A DNA stretch of 64,000 nucleotides. Origin: Gimesia sp. GTDB lineage: Bacteria > Planctomycetota > Planctomycetia > Planctomycetales > Planctomycetaceae. The translations under genes were made by a program, and so were the position numbers. Numbering within the stretch: the stretch's first letter is position 1; every line of letters starts with the position of its first letter. The notes beneath the pieces were generated by a model. It saw only the letters and a list, made by a program, of their open reading frames with translations. It made no database searches and was not told the DNA's origin. This document shows positions 27,788 through 38,454 of the stretch, piece after piece. The DNA lies in contig NZ_JAVJSQ010000019.1 in the NCBI RefSeq assembly GCF_040219335.1, positions 62,001 to 126,000 of the forward strand, given 5' to 3'.

Positions 27788-30700
27788 ATGAACGAACAGG
27801 AAATCTTTATTGCCGCACTGGAGATTGAAGATCTTCAGCAGCGGGCGGCTTACCTCGATCAGGTGTGCGGCGAAGATCGTCAGTTACGGGAACAGGTGGC
27901 TGCCTTGCTGAATGAGACGGAACAGTCAGGCGAATTTCTCGGTGTCCCTGTGCTGGAGCAGATGCGGCGGTCGAGCGAAGCAACACGCGTCCCGGGGGAA
28001 GATACGGGGGCTCAGCCTGGACTGGATGATCTCGACATCGGATTTCTACAGCCGGCGACGGAAGCTGGATCACTGGGAGTACTGGGGCACTATGATATTC
28101 AGGAGCTGATTGGCCGAGGGGGCTGTGGTATCGTCTTTAAGGCGTTTGACCAGCGCCTGCACCGGATCGTGGCTATCAAGGTGATGACCCCGGCCATGGC
28201 GGCGACTTCTCCGGCCCGCAAGCGGTTTTTGCGCGAGGCGCGGGCCACCGCAGCCATACGGCATGAGAATGTCGTTAATATTTACGCGGTCGAGGAAGCC
28301 CCCCTGCCCTTTCTGGTGATGGAATACATTGACGGTAAGACACTGCAACAGATGATTGATGACAATGGGCCGCTCGATCTGACTACCATCGTGAAGTATG
28401 GGCGGATGATCGCAGATGGTCTTGAAGCAGCGCATCTGCAGGGATTAATTCACCGGGATATTAAACCGGGGAATATCCTGATCGAGTCCGGAACGGGACG
28501 CGTCAAAATTACCGATTTTGGTCTGGCACGCGCTGCAGATGATGCGAGCCGGTCTCAGAGCGGTATCATCGCGGGTACGCCGCTGTATATGTCGCCCGAG
28601 CAGGTTCAAGGGCTCAAGCTGGACCGGAAGAGTGACCTGTTCAGCCTGGGGAGTGTTTTATATGTGATGTGTTCCGGACGCCCTCCTTTCCGCGCCCCGT
28701 CGACTCTGGCTGTGCTGAAGCGGGTCGTGGACGAGGAGCCCCGGAGTATCCAGGAAATCATTCCTGAAGTGCCGGACTGGCTGGTCGCCATCATTCGTCA
28801 ACTGCACGAAAAAGACCCCGATCATCGGTTCCAGTCTGCAGAGGATGTTGCTGAGCGGTTAGCCGGGGGGGCGGAAGCAGCAGTGCCGATGCGTCAAACC
28901 AGGGATGAATCGACTTCGGCAAAATCAAAAAAACTGAGGCAGAGTCGGTTATCGTGGATGCAGGCTGCGGCGATCCTGATCGTGCTGTTGTCGAGTTTTG
29001 GCTTTACCGAAGCAACCGGCATCACCCGCTTGCACAGTACTGTAATCCGCTATTTCTCACCCGAAGGGACTCTGGTGATTGAAGTCGAAGATCCTGGTGT
29101 GAGTGTTTCCATCGACGGACAGGAACTGGTAATCAAGGGGGCTGGAGTCGAAGAACTTCGACTGAAACCGGGACAGTATCAGTTCGAGGCTACAAAAGAC
29201 GGAGAAGTTCTGAAGAGGGAGCTGGTAACTGTTTCACGAGATGGCAGAAAAGTGATCCAGATAGACCAGCAACCTGCCCCGGTTGCCTCGAGCTCTGCTG
29301 ATAAGCCTTCGCCTGAGTTTACAGAGGAGAGCAAGCCCGTTGATCCGGATCGCCGTGCAGCAGAATATGTCCTCTCGACTGGCGGAAAAGTACGACTCAA
29401 CGATTTCAGCCGGCATGGAGAGAAGAAAAGTTTCACAACACTGAGTGAACTCCCAGCTACTCCCTTTCGGCTTACGCACGTTGAGTTGACTGACAATGCT
29501 CAACTTGATGACTCTGGGCTGGCTGCATTCCAGGGGACGGAGAACCTGCGATCTGTGGTATTTTCCGGTTCCCGTAACTTTACTGAGGTGGGGCTCGCTC
29601 ATTTAAGTAAAAACCTGGAATTACAGTGGGTTGATTTGTGGAGAACAAGCATCAATAAAACTGGTCTGGAACAACTCTCTCAATTTCCGGATCTCCGTGA
29701 TGTCAGGTTAGGGGAAACCAGTCTCACAGCCGATGACCTCGCGGTATTGAAACAATTCAAGAGTTTAAAAAAAATCGAACTGATCATGCTCAACCATACC
29801 GGAGCCGATGACAGTACACTTGCCATACTGTCTGCTGCGCCCCAACTGATTCAATTGAATCTGGAAGACACTAACGTTACTGATGCCGGTTTGGCTCACC
29901 TGGAGAAGAATCTGAAGCTCCAATACCTGTTTCTGAAGGGGACCAAGGTAACGAACGTGGGAGTTAGAAAACTGTCTCAGGCATTGCCGTGGTATAATCC
30001 CCGACCGGAAGAGCCGGATAAAAACAAAACCGTTTCAAAGTCGATGCCCTCCCAGGCAGATCTGAGCTCAGAGGACCCCGACCGACGCGCTGCGGAGTAT
30101 GTCCTCTTTATGGGTGGGCAGGTCTGGATTAACAAAGACTCCGCTTTCACAGATGGTAATGGCATCAAGACGCTCGACAGGCTACCCACAGAACCTTTTC
30201 GTTTGACACATGCGAAACTGATCGATAACGCTCGTGTAACCGATTCCGGCATGGAAGCGTTTCGGGGAACCAGGAACCTGCGCGGGATCTATCTTTCGAA
30301 TGCAACCCATGTCGGCGATAAGGGAATCCTGCACTTGAAAGAGAACACGCACCTGCACGAAATTCATCTCTGGGGTACGCAGGTGACGGGCGCGGGTTTA
30401 AAGGCTTTTGAAAACTGTGATGCCATCATCGATTTCTATTTCGGCTATACCCGGGTCTCGGATGCCGACATGGCCTTTTTTCGAGATTGTGCCAGCTGGA
30501 AATCATTACGCTGTATTATGGTCACTGGGCTGGGGATTACGGATCAGGGGATTGCTCATCTGGCAGGTACTCCCAGACTGGGGCAGATTCATATCGAACG
30601 AACGAAGATTACTGACGCTGGTCTGCTCCAGTTAGCGACATGTCCTAAACTGGGGCTTGTAGGGGCGCATGAAACGAAGATTACCAGCCAGGGAGTTGAG

Positions 30701-31666
30701 AAGTTTCTGCAGGCAAGAAAAGGGAAATGTGGCATTCTCTGGGAAGAGCCGGGGATGCCTCCCGAGAGTGAGGGGACGGTTGTAGCAAAAGAGCCTGCTC
30801 CCCTCAGTGTCGATGCTGGTTTTTCGCGTGTGTGGCGACTCACGAAACTGCAGCCCCGCAAGGCCGAATATGGATGGGATCCTGGTCCGCGGCGGGTTTT
30901 GGTGTCTCCAGAATTCGAACGCTGTGAAGAGTACCTGGTTATCGATCAGAACAGTTCCATTACATGGGAAATACCAGCAGGAACGAAAAGTATATCGGCA
31001 ACCGGCTTATACAATTTTGGGAGCTATGTTAATTTCCGCGTCGCGTTCGATGGAAAAGAAGCATTCTGCAGTGGGGTCACCCGTTTACAGAAAATTCTAT
31101 TGGATATTCCAGAAGGCAGCTCTACCATGATGCTTTCGGTGGGACGTGTGACTGATAATGCGGAACATATCGCTGCGTGCCCTGTGTACTGGTTGAAACC
31201 GCGGCTTTACAAAGAACCACTCAGTGCCACGCGAACCATCCCAGAGACAGAGGACTTCACAAAACTCTCGAAACTCACTCCGATTGCAGGTAAAGTGAAA
31301 ATCGCCCAGGATGGTTCCTCTCCACCGAAATCTGAAGAGCTGACAATTGAGCCACCCGGTTACGATTCCTTACCCGTTTGTACGGAGATGCTCTGGGCGC
31401 ATGCAAATACGTCGCTCTCCTATGAGATCCCTAAGGGAGCGAAACGGTTTCGCGCTGTCGCAGCGGCATACAGGAGTCGTTCGGTTCGGTTCCTGGTGCA
31501 GATTGATGGACGGGAAGTATACCGCAGTCCTGTCGCTGGAATTCTGCCAGTCGATGTGCCGATTCCTGAGGGGGCCAGGGAGATAACGTTGCTGACTGAT
31601 GACTGTGGTGATCAGCGGAATGACTGGGCTGACTGGTGTTATCCGCGATTTGTGGGGGAACGATAA
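27788..31666 (+). CDS. Large Ser/Thr protein kinase with leucine-rich repeats and C-terminal carbohydrate-binding-like modules
   Basis: 1292 residues. The Hanks-type kinase domain (about 100-360) has GRGGCGIVF, catalytic Lys131 in VAIKVM, HRDIKPGN at 222-229 and DFGLA at 243, so it should be active. A transmembrane helix follows at about 390-407, then a PEGA-like beta domain (VSVSIDGQELVI). The exported part holds two blocks of leucine-rich repeats (about 530-730 and 775-1000, such as ITDQGIAHLAGTPRLGQIHI), each introduced by DPDRRAAEYVL. Two NPCBM-like modules lie near 1030-1290, with a repeated ISYEIP/ITWEIP-like strand. The arrangement suggests sensing of an external ligand and signalling inside, perhaps through the adjacent ECF factor (inference). 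Confidence 0.88.
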   Translation: MNEQEIFIAALEIEDLQQRAAYLDQVCGEDRQLREQVAALLNETEQSGEFLGVPVLEQMRRSSEATRVPGEDTGAQPGLDDLDIGFLQPATEAGSLGVLGHYDIQELIGRGGCGIVFKAFDQRLHRIVAIKVMTPAMAATSPARKRFLREARATAAIRHENVVNIYAVEEAPLPFLVMEYIDGKTLQQMIDDNGPLDLTTIVKYGRMIADGLEAAHLQGLIHRDIKPGNILIESGTGRVKITDFGLARAADDASRSQSGIIAGTPLYMSPEQVQGLKLDRKSDLFSLGSVLYVMCSGRPPFRAPSTLAVLKRVVDEEPRSIQEIIPEVPDWLVAIIRQLHEKDPDHRFQSAEDVAERLAGGAEAAVPMRQTRDESTSAKSKKLRQSRLSWMQAAAILIVLLSSFGFTEATGITRLHSTVIRYFSPEGTLVIEVEDPGVSVSIDGQELVIKGAGVEELRLKPGQYQFEATKDGEVLKRELVTVSRDGRKVIQIDQQPAPVASSSADKPSPEFTEESKPVDPDRRAAEYVLSTGGKVRLNDFSRHGEKKSFTTLSELPATPFRLTHVELTDNAQLDDSGLAAFQGTENLRSVVFSGSRNFTEVGLAHLSKNLELQWVDLWRTSINKTGLEQLSQFPDLRDVRLGETSLTADDLAVLKQFKSLKKIELIMLNHTGADDSTLAILSAAPQLIQLNLEDTNVTDAGLAHLEKNLKLQYLFLKGTKVTNVGVRKLSQALPWYNPRPEEPDKNKTVSKSMPSQADLSSEDPDRRAAEYVLFMGGQVWINKDSAFTDGNGIKTLDRLPTEPFRLTHAKLIDNARVTDSGMEAFRGTRNLRGIYLSNATHVGDKGILHLKENTHLHEIHLWGTQVTGAGLKAFENCDAIIDFYFGYTRVSDADMAFFRDCASWKSLRCIMVTGLGITDQGIAHLAGTPRLGQIHIERTKITDAGLLQLATCPKLGLVGAHETKITSQGVEKFLQARKGKCGILWEEPGMPPESEGTVVAKEPAPLSVDAGFSRVWRLTKLQPRKAEYGWDPGPRRVLVSPEFERCEEYLVIDQNSSITWEIPAGTKSISATGLYNFGSYVNFRVAFDGKEAFCSGVTRLQKILLDIPEGSSTMMLSVGRVTDNAEHIAACPVYWLKPRLYKEPLSATRTIPETEDFTKLSKLTPIAGKVKIAQDGSSPPKSEELTIEPPGYDSLPVCTEMLWAHANTSLSYEIPKGAKRFRAVAAAYRSRSVRFLVQIDGREVYRSPVAGILPVDVPIPEGAREITLLTDDCGDQRNDWADWCYPRFVGER

Positions 31667-31865
31667 GATTCTGCAGCATCATGATGATCAAAATGCTTCC
31701 AGGATCGCTATTGAGTTTCAATGACTTTGGTGGGGTTGACTGAGGCCGGTAGTCTGGTGGGAGTGATGGCCCATTCGGTCCAGACTTAATTGAGGGGCGC
31801 TGTCGGTTTATTATTTAGAGTACTTTTAGATGCATTTTTATATGCCTTGATCTGTGAGATAACCA

Positions 31866-32231
31866 ATGGACAAAGCGAATCTATTACCCGAGTTTCGAGT
31901 CTTTCTGGAGCGTGTGAAAGAAGGAGAAGAGGCTTATCCGAAGGGGGAAGATATACCACATTATGAATACCAGGGACAGCGGACCAAGCTGGGAGGCAGT
32001 CCTGACTGGATACAGGGGAATGAAGAGGAATGGCCGGGCTGTCCCCATTGTAAGAACAAGATGCGATTCGTGGCACAGATCGACTCTGTTGAGCATGACT
32101 GGAATTCGAATCCTCATCGTGTTGACAGCTTATCTGAGGATCAGAAATGGATGTTTGGCGATGTGGGGATGATCTTTGTTTTTTTCTGCTTTGAATGTCT
32201 GGAGACAATCTCGGTCTTTGAATGTGGTTAG
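31866..32231 (+). CDS. Small YwqG/DUF1963-like zinc protein
   Basis: 121 residues. TKLGGSPDWIQ followed by GCPHCKNKMRFVAQIDS matches a segment seen in YwqG/DUF1963-like proteins, with a CPHC pair and a later CFEC pair that would form a zinc site. The usual family is longer, so this is a short version. Function is unknown. The next gene starts 8 bases after its stop. Confidence 0.6.
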   Translation: MDKANLLPEFRVFLERVKEGEEAYPKGEDIPHYEYQGQRTKLGGSPDWIQGNEEEWPGCPHCKNKMRFVAQIDSVEHDWNSNPHRVDSLSEDQKWMFGDVGMIFVFFCFECLETISVFECG

Positions 32232-32239
32232 GATTGTAA

Positions 32240-32662
32240 ATGAGTATAGAAGCATTCATCTGGAACTATCGTGATGGCGAGCCGATCGGCTTTGATTATG
32301 CGACAGTATGCGAAATACTTTCAACTGACCAGACCGAGTCCCTGGATCAGTACGGCTGTCTGCGGGTCTGGTTTCAGGAGCCCGATGATGTGGTCGATAT
32401 CTATCTGGGTGGGAAAGAAGCGGCTGAAAGCGGCGATGTCGCTGGGATCATGGTCGCCCGGCCGATCCGGCATCCCGCATTTCTGGAACGGCTGTTTCAA
32501 GTGCTGCAGTTGGGTGATGTGATGCTGTTTTACTCCGATGAAACGACGCCGGTCTTCCGCAGTGGTGCGAATGCGGGACAATACCCGGCTGATCTGCTGG
32601 CACAATTGGGAGAGCCTCGCTACGTCAATGCACCAGAGGAACTGGTTCAACAGGAACCATAA
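32240..32662 (+). CDS. Small hypothetical protein, immunity-protein-like
   Basis: 140 residues. Start MSIEAFIWNYRDGEPIGFDY and the C-terminal GQYPADLLAQLGEP resemble small proteins often found among polymorphic-toxin immunity genes. I cannot assign a named family. It is tightly linked to the YwqG-like gene upstream and has no toxin partner here. Confidence 0.5.
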   Translation: MSIEAFIWNYRDGEPIGFDYATVCEILSTDQTESLDQYGCLRVWFQEPDDVVDIYLGGKEAAESGDVAGIMVARPIRHPAFLERLFQVLQLGDVMLFYSDETTPVFRSGANAGQYPADLLAQLGEPRYVNAPEELVQQEP

Positions 32663-32696
32663 AGCGTGAGCGATTAATACAGACGCTGTTACGCGT

Positions 32697-33032
32697 TCAA
32701 TGTGAGACAGTCTGGGAGAACAGATTGATCACGAGAACTCCGGCGATAATCAGTGCCAGTCCCAGAATGGCGGGCATATCCAGTTTCTGCTTGAAGAGAA
32801 TCAGGCCAACGCAGGAGATGAGCACAATACCCACGCCGCTCCAGATGGCATACGCGATGCCGACGGGGATCATCTTCAGGGCCAGGGAGAGAAAATAGAA
32901 GGCACTCAGATAGGTGACCACCGTGATCGCGGTGGGAACTGGGCGCGTGAACTGCTGCGAAGCCTGCAGGGCAGATGTGCCGATCACTTCCAGCACGATT
33001 GCCACTCCCAGAGCCAGATAACTGGTTAACAT
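32697..33032 (-). CDS. SMR-family small multidrug efflux protein (EmrE/SugE-like)
   Basis: 111 residues with four transmembrane helices. Glu15 in helix 1 (AIVLEVIGTSALQ) is the conserved proton/drug-binding residue. AYAIWSGVGIVLI and the final helix fit the SMR family. Members export cationic compounds or guanidinium by proton antiport as dimers. ATG at 33032. Confidence 0.92.
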   Translation of the reverse strand: MLTSYLALGVAIVLEVIGTSALQASQQFTRPVPTAITVVTYLSAFYFLSLALKMIPVGIAYAIWSGVGIVLISCVGLILFKQKLDMPAILGLALIIAGVLVINLFSQTVSH

Positions 33033-33207
33033 GTTTTGCAGTACCCCGTATCAAGAGACGTCTTGTGGAATTCGAGATGTCGAACCAGAGAGGTTCAGTG
33101 GATGTCTAAAGATATCGAATGGCGGTGAACTGTCAATGCTGACGTAAGTCCTGTGGGAAAACTCCGCTGGCTAAAAGAAATCCGGAATACAAAGAGGGGG
33201 AACGACC

Positions 33208-33702
33208 ATGTTACTGGGATTTGGCTGGTGTCATCTGCGGAGCAGTCGTGAAGCAATCAGGGAGGCGAGGCTGTCTGACATTGATCAGATCGAAGCGGAA
33301 ATCGATGCCGCAGATCAGAAATTATGGAACGAATTTCGAACATGGATGGAAGTGTCTGCAGAAAGCTTCATCCAGTGGCAGCTGTGTGAGTCGTTAAATA
33401 ATGAAAAAGGCCTGCTGACCTGGTGCGTTTCACGCAATCACAGATCGTCTGCAGTGTAGGAGATGCTCGACTGGATCGTGACACATGGCCCGGGAAGCTA
33501 TGGCCTGTTTTATTGTCACGACGATGAAGACACGCGGGAGAGAAAATTCAGTGGTCGTCATCCACCGATGGATTATGACAATGTGTTTCGAGTCCACCGT
33601 TTACTGCATGGCGTACTGACAGAAATGGATGATCCGTTCTTCGGTCTGGTTCAGGGAAATATTGATCCTGTGCACCCTTATGATCGGGCTGATGAGGATT
33701 AA
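33208..33702 (+). pseudogene. Imm7-like immunity gene interrupted by an in-frame TAG
   Basis: One frame from ATG 33208 to TAA 33702 (about 164 codons) is broken only by TAG at 33457-33459 (codon 84). The second half restarts at ATG 33463 in the same frame. The combined product reads as an Imm7-like immunity protein: GFGWCHLRSSREAI at the start, then SRNHRSSAV, stop, EMLDWI, PGSYGLFYCHDDED and the C-terminal LLHGVLTEMDDPFFG. The residue at the stop is most simply Trp (TGG to TAG). Either the gene is inactivated by one point mutation, or two separate pieces are made. No toxin is adjacent. Confidence 0.65.
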
Positions 33703-33749
33703 TTCAAGAGAGACGGAGGATAACAAAGTCCTGCACAGGAAAGGGCCGC

Positions 33750-36086
33750 TCATTCCTCTCCAGCGGCTTCGTGCTGTGCTTCGTTGATGGCCCCTTCGAG
33801 GGTCGACTGGTCAAACGGTTTGTTGATCAGGCGATAACCTTTCTGGGAGAGGTTGTTCTTGAGCTTCTGGTCGGAATCATAGCCGGTACAGAAGACAACC
33901 GGCGGAGGATTGCCCAGGCGACAGATCTCGTCGTATGCTTCGGTGCCGGTCATGAGTGGCATGCACACATCGAATACCAGGCAATGAATATTGTCCCGCT
34001 CCTGACGATACATTTCCAGAGCCTCCCGACCGTTGTTAGCAGAAAAGACCTGGTAACCCAGGTTCTCAAGCATACGACAGGTGACCCGCATGACAATTGA
34101 ATCATCTTCCGCCACCAGAATGGATTTGAAGTTTGTGTTTTTCATATCGACCGAATCAGTCTGATTTCCATATTCAGGCTGATGATTGTCTGAAATGACA
34201 GGGATCAGCAATTCGAAGCGAGACCCCTGGCTGGAAAGGGATTCAAATTCGATGGACCCTCCGTGCTCCTGGGCCGTGGAATAGACCATGGAGAGCCCCA
34301 GCCCGGTTCCCTGCCCGACCTCTTTGGTGGTGAAAAAAGGATCAAAAATCCGATCCTGTAGGTACTCCGGGATTCCCAAACCGTTATCCTGGACATAAAA
34401 GCCAATGAAGGTTTTTTGTTGGCTCGTGATGAGCCGGTTGCCTATAGTGATGGTTCCTCCGGCAGGCATGGCATCACGGGAATTCATACAGAGATTGAGC
34501 AGTGACTGTCCCAGCAGGAGGGGGTTCGCGAGGATGGGGGGCAAGGTGCTGCTTAATTGATAGTCGACGTTAATATTCTCGGGGAGTAAGGGGCGGAGCA
34601 ATACTTTCAGATCTTCGATGATCGAGAGGGAATTACATTCATATTTTTCAACCTCGTCGATGCGACTGAATCGCAAAAGCTGGTTGGTTAATTGAGTCGC
34701 GCGACTGATGGCAGTCAAGCTTTGATTTAAATCGGTATGAGCCTGCGAATCGGGACTGATATCATCGCGGGCAAATGAAACAAACCCACCAATTGCCTGT
34801 AGCAGATTATTGAATTCGTGAGCGATGCCCCCTGCCAGTTCCCCAACGGCCTCCATGCGTCCTCTGTGCCGAACTTTAAGTTCATTTTGTCGTAACGTCT
34901 CTCGCGCCGTTTCCAGTTCCGTGATGTCGATTGAAATGATAAGTAATCCTGTTTCAGCATTATGCATTTTCAGGGGAACTTTACTCGTGTCTAATATCAT
35001 AGGCCTACCGTTTTTTGACACACTGGTCTCGATCTTGTGCATTACCGGATCGCCAGATTGCATAATTCGCTGATCTTCATCGATGTTTGATTCAGAATGA
35101 ATGCCTGTCAGCGATAAATTCAGATTTGAATTGCCGATAACATCTCGAGAGGAATCAAATCCCCAAAACTCAAGAAAACGATCATTACAGCCCAGGTAAT
35201 TGGAGTCAGCATCCTTCCAGGAGACGGCAAATGGAATGACATCCAGAATGGTCTGCAGCAGGTCGTTTCTTTCGTCCAGTAACCGTTGTGTACGTTTCTG
35301 TTCAGAAATATCCAGATGGACTCCCACCAGACGGGTGGGATTGCCGTCCGAATCGCGATCAACTACCTGCCCGCGGGCCATGGTCCAGCGGTAATGCTTC
35401 TCCTGGCAGAGAAGACGGTGTTCAGAAACAAAGGTGTCATGTTTTTCACGTGTAATGAGTGCCAACTGCTGCGTAAAGCTGTCGATATCATCGGGATGGA
35501 TGCGCTGTTCCCAGGTTTCGAGTTTATGCTCCAGGGAGCCAGGTCTGGCACCCACCAGGTTCTCCCAGCTCTCATGGAAATAGACTTCGTCTTCTATTGG
35601 ATTCCAGTCCCAACTGCCGACTTGCCCACCGGCAAACGCGAGCAGCAGCCGTTCTGAGTTTTCCTGTGCTCGACGATTGGCTTCAATCAACTGATTCTGA
35701 AATTCGATGCGGGAAGTGACATCGGTCTGGATCGCCAGAAAGCCAGTGTGCTCGTCTGCTTCGTAAAGAGGCATGCATTCGATGTAATTCCAGTACCCCG
35801 CACCCTGCTTTGTGTAATTAAAGATGGTGACCTCGAACGGTATGACAGTCTTGATAGCCGTTCGCATCGTCTTGATCGCCTCGGGATCACTTTTTTCACC
35901 CTGTAAGAGATCCCCCGGTTTTTTACCGACGACTTCTTTGAAACGGAAGCCAGTCATTCGTTCAAAACCTTTGTTGACCCAGGTCGTGATACCATGCTTG
36001 TCTGTAACGACCACTGCATTGATGGTTTTTTCCAGGACCTGTTTTAGCGCGTTGACGGTGATTGAATGATCTGATGGCAGTTTCAT
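33750..36086 (-). CDS. PAS-containing hybrid histidine kinase
   Basis: 778 residues: three PAS domains (about 15-125, 145-265, 275-385), a HisKA domain with H-box [15 protein letters not shown], HATPase ([27 protein letters not shown]) and a C-terminal receiver (ILVAEDD, phospho-Asp in [16 protein letters not shown]). No transmembrane segment is visible, so it is cytoplasmic and probably senses a bound ligand, redox state or light through PAS. It overlaps the preceding HDOD gene by 4 bases (ATGA), so the two are coupled in translation. Confidence 0.92.
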   Translation of the reverse strand: MKLPSDHSITVNALKQVLEKTINAVVVTDKHGITTWVNKGFERMTGFRFKEVVGKKPGDLLQGEKSDPEAIKTMRTAIKTVIPFEVTIFNYTKQGAGYWNYIECMPLYEADEHTGFLAIQTDVTSRIEFQNQLIEANRRAQENSERLLLAFAGGQVGSWDWNPIEDEVYFHESWENLVGARPGSLEHKLETWEQRIHPDDIDSFTQQLALITREKHDTFVSEHRLLCQEKHYRWTMARGQVVDRDSDGNPTRLVGVHLDISEQKRTQRLLDERNDLLQTILDVIPFAVSWKDADSNYLGCNDRFLEFWGFDSSRDVIGNSNLNLSLTGIHSESNIDEDQRIMQSGDPVMHKIETSVSKNGRPMILDTSKVPLKMHNAETGLLIISIDITELETARETLRQNELKVRHRGRMEAVGELAGGIAHEFNNLLQAIGGFVSFARDDISPDSQAHTDLNQSLTAISRATQLTNQLLRFSRIDEVEKYECNSLSIIEDLKVLLRPLLPENINVDYQLSSTLPPILANPLLLGQSLLNLCMNSRDAMPAGGTITIGNRLITSQQKTFIGFYVQDNGLGIPEYLQDRIFDPFFTTKEVGQGTGLGLSMVYSTAQEHGGSIEFESLSSQGSRFELLIPVISDNHQPEYGNQTDSVDMKNTNFKSILVAEDDSIVMRVTCRMLENLGYQVFSANNGREALEMYRQERDNIHCLVFDVCMPLMTGTEAYDEICRLGNPPPVVFCTGYDSDQKLKNNLSQKGYRLINKPFDQSTLEGAINEAQHEAAGEE

Positions 36087-37894
36087 GTTTGCTCTGGACC
36101 TTCTTTTGTGAGTTGACCGATTACTGCTTCCAGTTCATCAGCGGATAATGGGGGAGTATGCAGGACTTCCGTCATTTTGTTGGTTTTTTCAATCGCGGTC
36201 AGGAAGACATCCTGGGAATCCATTCTCCCTTTTTGGTAATAATCAGATAACAGCTGATTCACCTTAAGAATTCGCTGGGGGACCGGTTGATCGCACATTT
36301 CTGCGAAGGCTTCCGCTACCCGCATACAGCGGACCAGTCCCTGTGTCATGATGGGCAGATTCATGTCGGTGTCATCCTGGTGATGCGCATAGACCGGTTG
36401 TAGAATCGAGAAGGGAAAACTCCAGGATTGCAGGACGGCTGCTGAAACCATGCCATGGTCGGTATTGGTGACCATGTTCTCGGAGGTGATAAACTGCAGG
36501 GTTGGTATGCTGCGAACCCGTTTGACGACACGTTCAAAGTAGGCTTCACCATAATGTTCAGCCAGTACCAGGATGCCGATGTCCTGCAGGATCCCCAGCA
36601 GGTAAGCCGTTTCCGGTGGCACAGAGTCATAGTACCGGGCGACCGATTCTGCAGTGGCGGCGATCAGCGAGGTGCGTTTGAGATACCAGTGACGGAATTC
36701 TTCCGCCCAGGGCTTCATCAGTTTGGAGTGAACCGTGCGCAGTCCCAGCGAAAGGCAGATGGCAATTGCCTGCCGGGGGCCCAGCAGGGTGACGATGCCT
36801 TTGAGATCTTTCTGTTTTGATGAGGCTGCAACTTGTGACGAATTGGCGACCTTGATCAGTTCGGAAGTCAATCGCGAGTCGGTTTCAATTTCACGGACCA
36901 GTTGTGGAATTGAAATTTCCAGTGAGGAGCGGGCAGCATGTTCAGCGAGCCTGGTGAGTACATGCGGAATGGGAGGCACATCACTGAATTCTGTGACCAG
37001 ACGACGGGCGGCGGGGTCAATCATCAGGCAATGGTGTGAGAGACGCGACATGAAACCGTAGGCCATGTTCAGAATTTCGGTTTCGTCGGTGTCCTCTTCG
37101 ATCGTCCTTTCCACTCCCTGGCAGTTATCGATGTTGAGTCGGTCGAGTGAATCTCGGGGGCCTCTCAGGAATGCAGGAATATTGATCAGGTCGGCGTGCA
37201 GGCGTTCGACAATCTGATTTCCCCTCAAGAAACCTGATAATTCCTGATCGATAATCAACAGGTCGACCCGTTTTTCATTCACAATTTCCAGCAGGTGATC
37301 GGTGCTGAGGGCGATGATTACATCCAGGGGCGATTCAGCCGAAGCCATTACAATCCGGTGACAGAACGACGTATCCGGACTCAGGACAACGACATTGTGC
37401 TTCGAGCCAGAGGGGGGGGAGGGAGTAGCGGCAGTTTGAACCGGTTTTGAGTCTTTTGTCTGAGCGGCCGCACCTCTTTCCAGGAGCTCCAGCATGTTCT
37501 CTGAAAATTCTTTGTAATCGACGGGTTTGCGATAGAGGTGTTTGACACCCCGCTTCCGCAGGTCTTCGTCAATTAAAGCTTGCATGATGCCGGTGAGCAC
37601 ACAGATCTCCGGTCGCTGATCCTGCCGTTGGATCAACTGCAGACACAAGGCGTGTCCATTCATTTGCGGCATTTTGAGATCGACGATCACCAGGTCATAA
37701 GTATGGCTCTGGCACATTTCCAGGGCAGCGATACCGTTTTCTGCCGTATCACAGCGAATGCCGACTTTGCTCAATGCCCGGGCCAGCAATTGCCGCAGAG
37801 ATGGTTCATCATCAACAATCAGGGCATGGTATTGAAAGGAATTTATGGCTAAATCCTCCGAAAGCTGAGTCTGTCGTGTGATCGGCAGACTCAC
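36083..37894 (-). CDS. Receiver-HDOD signalling protein
   Basis: 603 residues. An N-terminal receiver (ALIVDDEPSLRQLLA, phospho-Asp in VIVDLKMPQMNG) is followed by a second, receiver-like segment without the full set of acidic residues (VVVLSPDTSF, LLIIDQELSG). The HDOD domain, about 320-520, includes REIETDSRLTSELIKVANSS and VTLLGPRQAIAICLSLGL. HDOD proteins link signal inputs to output partners and are usually not active phosphohydrolases. It is the first gene of the pair with the hybrid kinase and likely its partner (inference from overlap). Confidence 0.88.
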   Translation of the reverse strand: MSLPITRQTQLSEDLAINSFQYHALIVDDEPSLRQLLARALSKVGIRCDTAENGIAALEMCQSHTYDLVIVDLKMPQMNGHALCLQLIQRQDQRPEICVLTGIMQALIDEDLRKRGVKHLYRKPVDYKEFSENMLELLERGAAAQTKDSKPVQTAATPSPPSGSKHNVVVLSPDTSFCHRIVMASAESPLDVIIALSTDHLLEIVNEKRVDLLIIDQELSGFLRGNQIVERLHADLINIPAFLRGPRDSLDRLNIDNCQGVERTIEEDTDETEILNMAYGFMSRLSHHCLMIDPAARRLVTEFSDVPPIPHVLTRLAEHAARSSLEISIPQLVREIETDSRLTSELIKVANSSQVAASSKQKDLKGIVTLLGPRQAIAICLSLGLRTVHSKLMKPWAEEFRHWYLKRTSLIAATAESVARYYDSVPPETAYLLGILQDIGILVLAEHYGEAYFERVVKRVRSIPTLQFITSENMVTNTDHGMVSAAVLQSWSFPFSILQPVYAHHQDDTDMNLPIMTQGLVRCMRVAEAFAEMCDQPVPQRILKVNQLLSDYYQKGRMDSQDVFLTAIEKTNKMTEVLHTPPLSADELEAVIGQLTKEGPEQT

Positions 37895-38454
37895 TTTGAA
37901 AATATAGGATACATGAAAACGAAGGAAGTATGAAACGGTGCATAGTCAGGCGGGACTGAGTGACTTCAATATTTCAGGCGCAGAGAGGATCGGTAAAAAA
38001 TTAGCGATAATGTGATGTGTTCAAGTGAGATTATGACATCATAGGACGCGAAACTGTTTTGTTAATAAACAATCGACGTGCGGTTTGAAAGAAATCAGTC
38101 TGGCATTACTGATTCGTGCAGTGCGCTATGTCCTGCTACAAACCCAATGCTAACACTAGAGAATATCAGAGAAAAAAGTATTTGTGATGATACGTAAGGG
38201 GAGATCTGGATACCCAGAAAATATAGCTGAGAACAACTATGAGGACTCTTTATGGGATGTGAAGTGAAGCTATCTAGCGAAGTATGATCATACAAGATCG
38301 TACGGATTATATTTCTTGATTTTAGTCTGGTTTGAGGAATATGCCTCATTTTATCTGATGGCAGAGAAGCAAATTACTCGCATGATGTGCGACATAATGT
38401 CGTGATCATCAGGGGGGGAACGGGACTACTCATCTCAATTAGTAAAACTACCGA
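37895..38454. other. AT-rich intergenic region
   Basis: About 560 bases, more AT-rich than the neighbours. It includes the divergent upstream region of the HDOD gene. A minus-strand frame at 38095-38349 has no recognisable domain. No terminator or RNA gene is clear. Confidence 0.35.
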
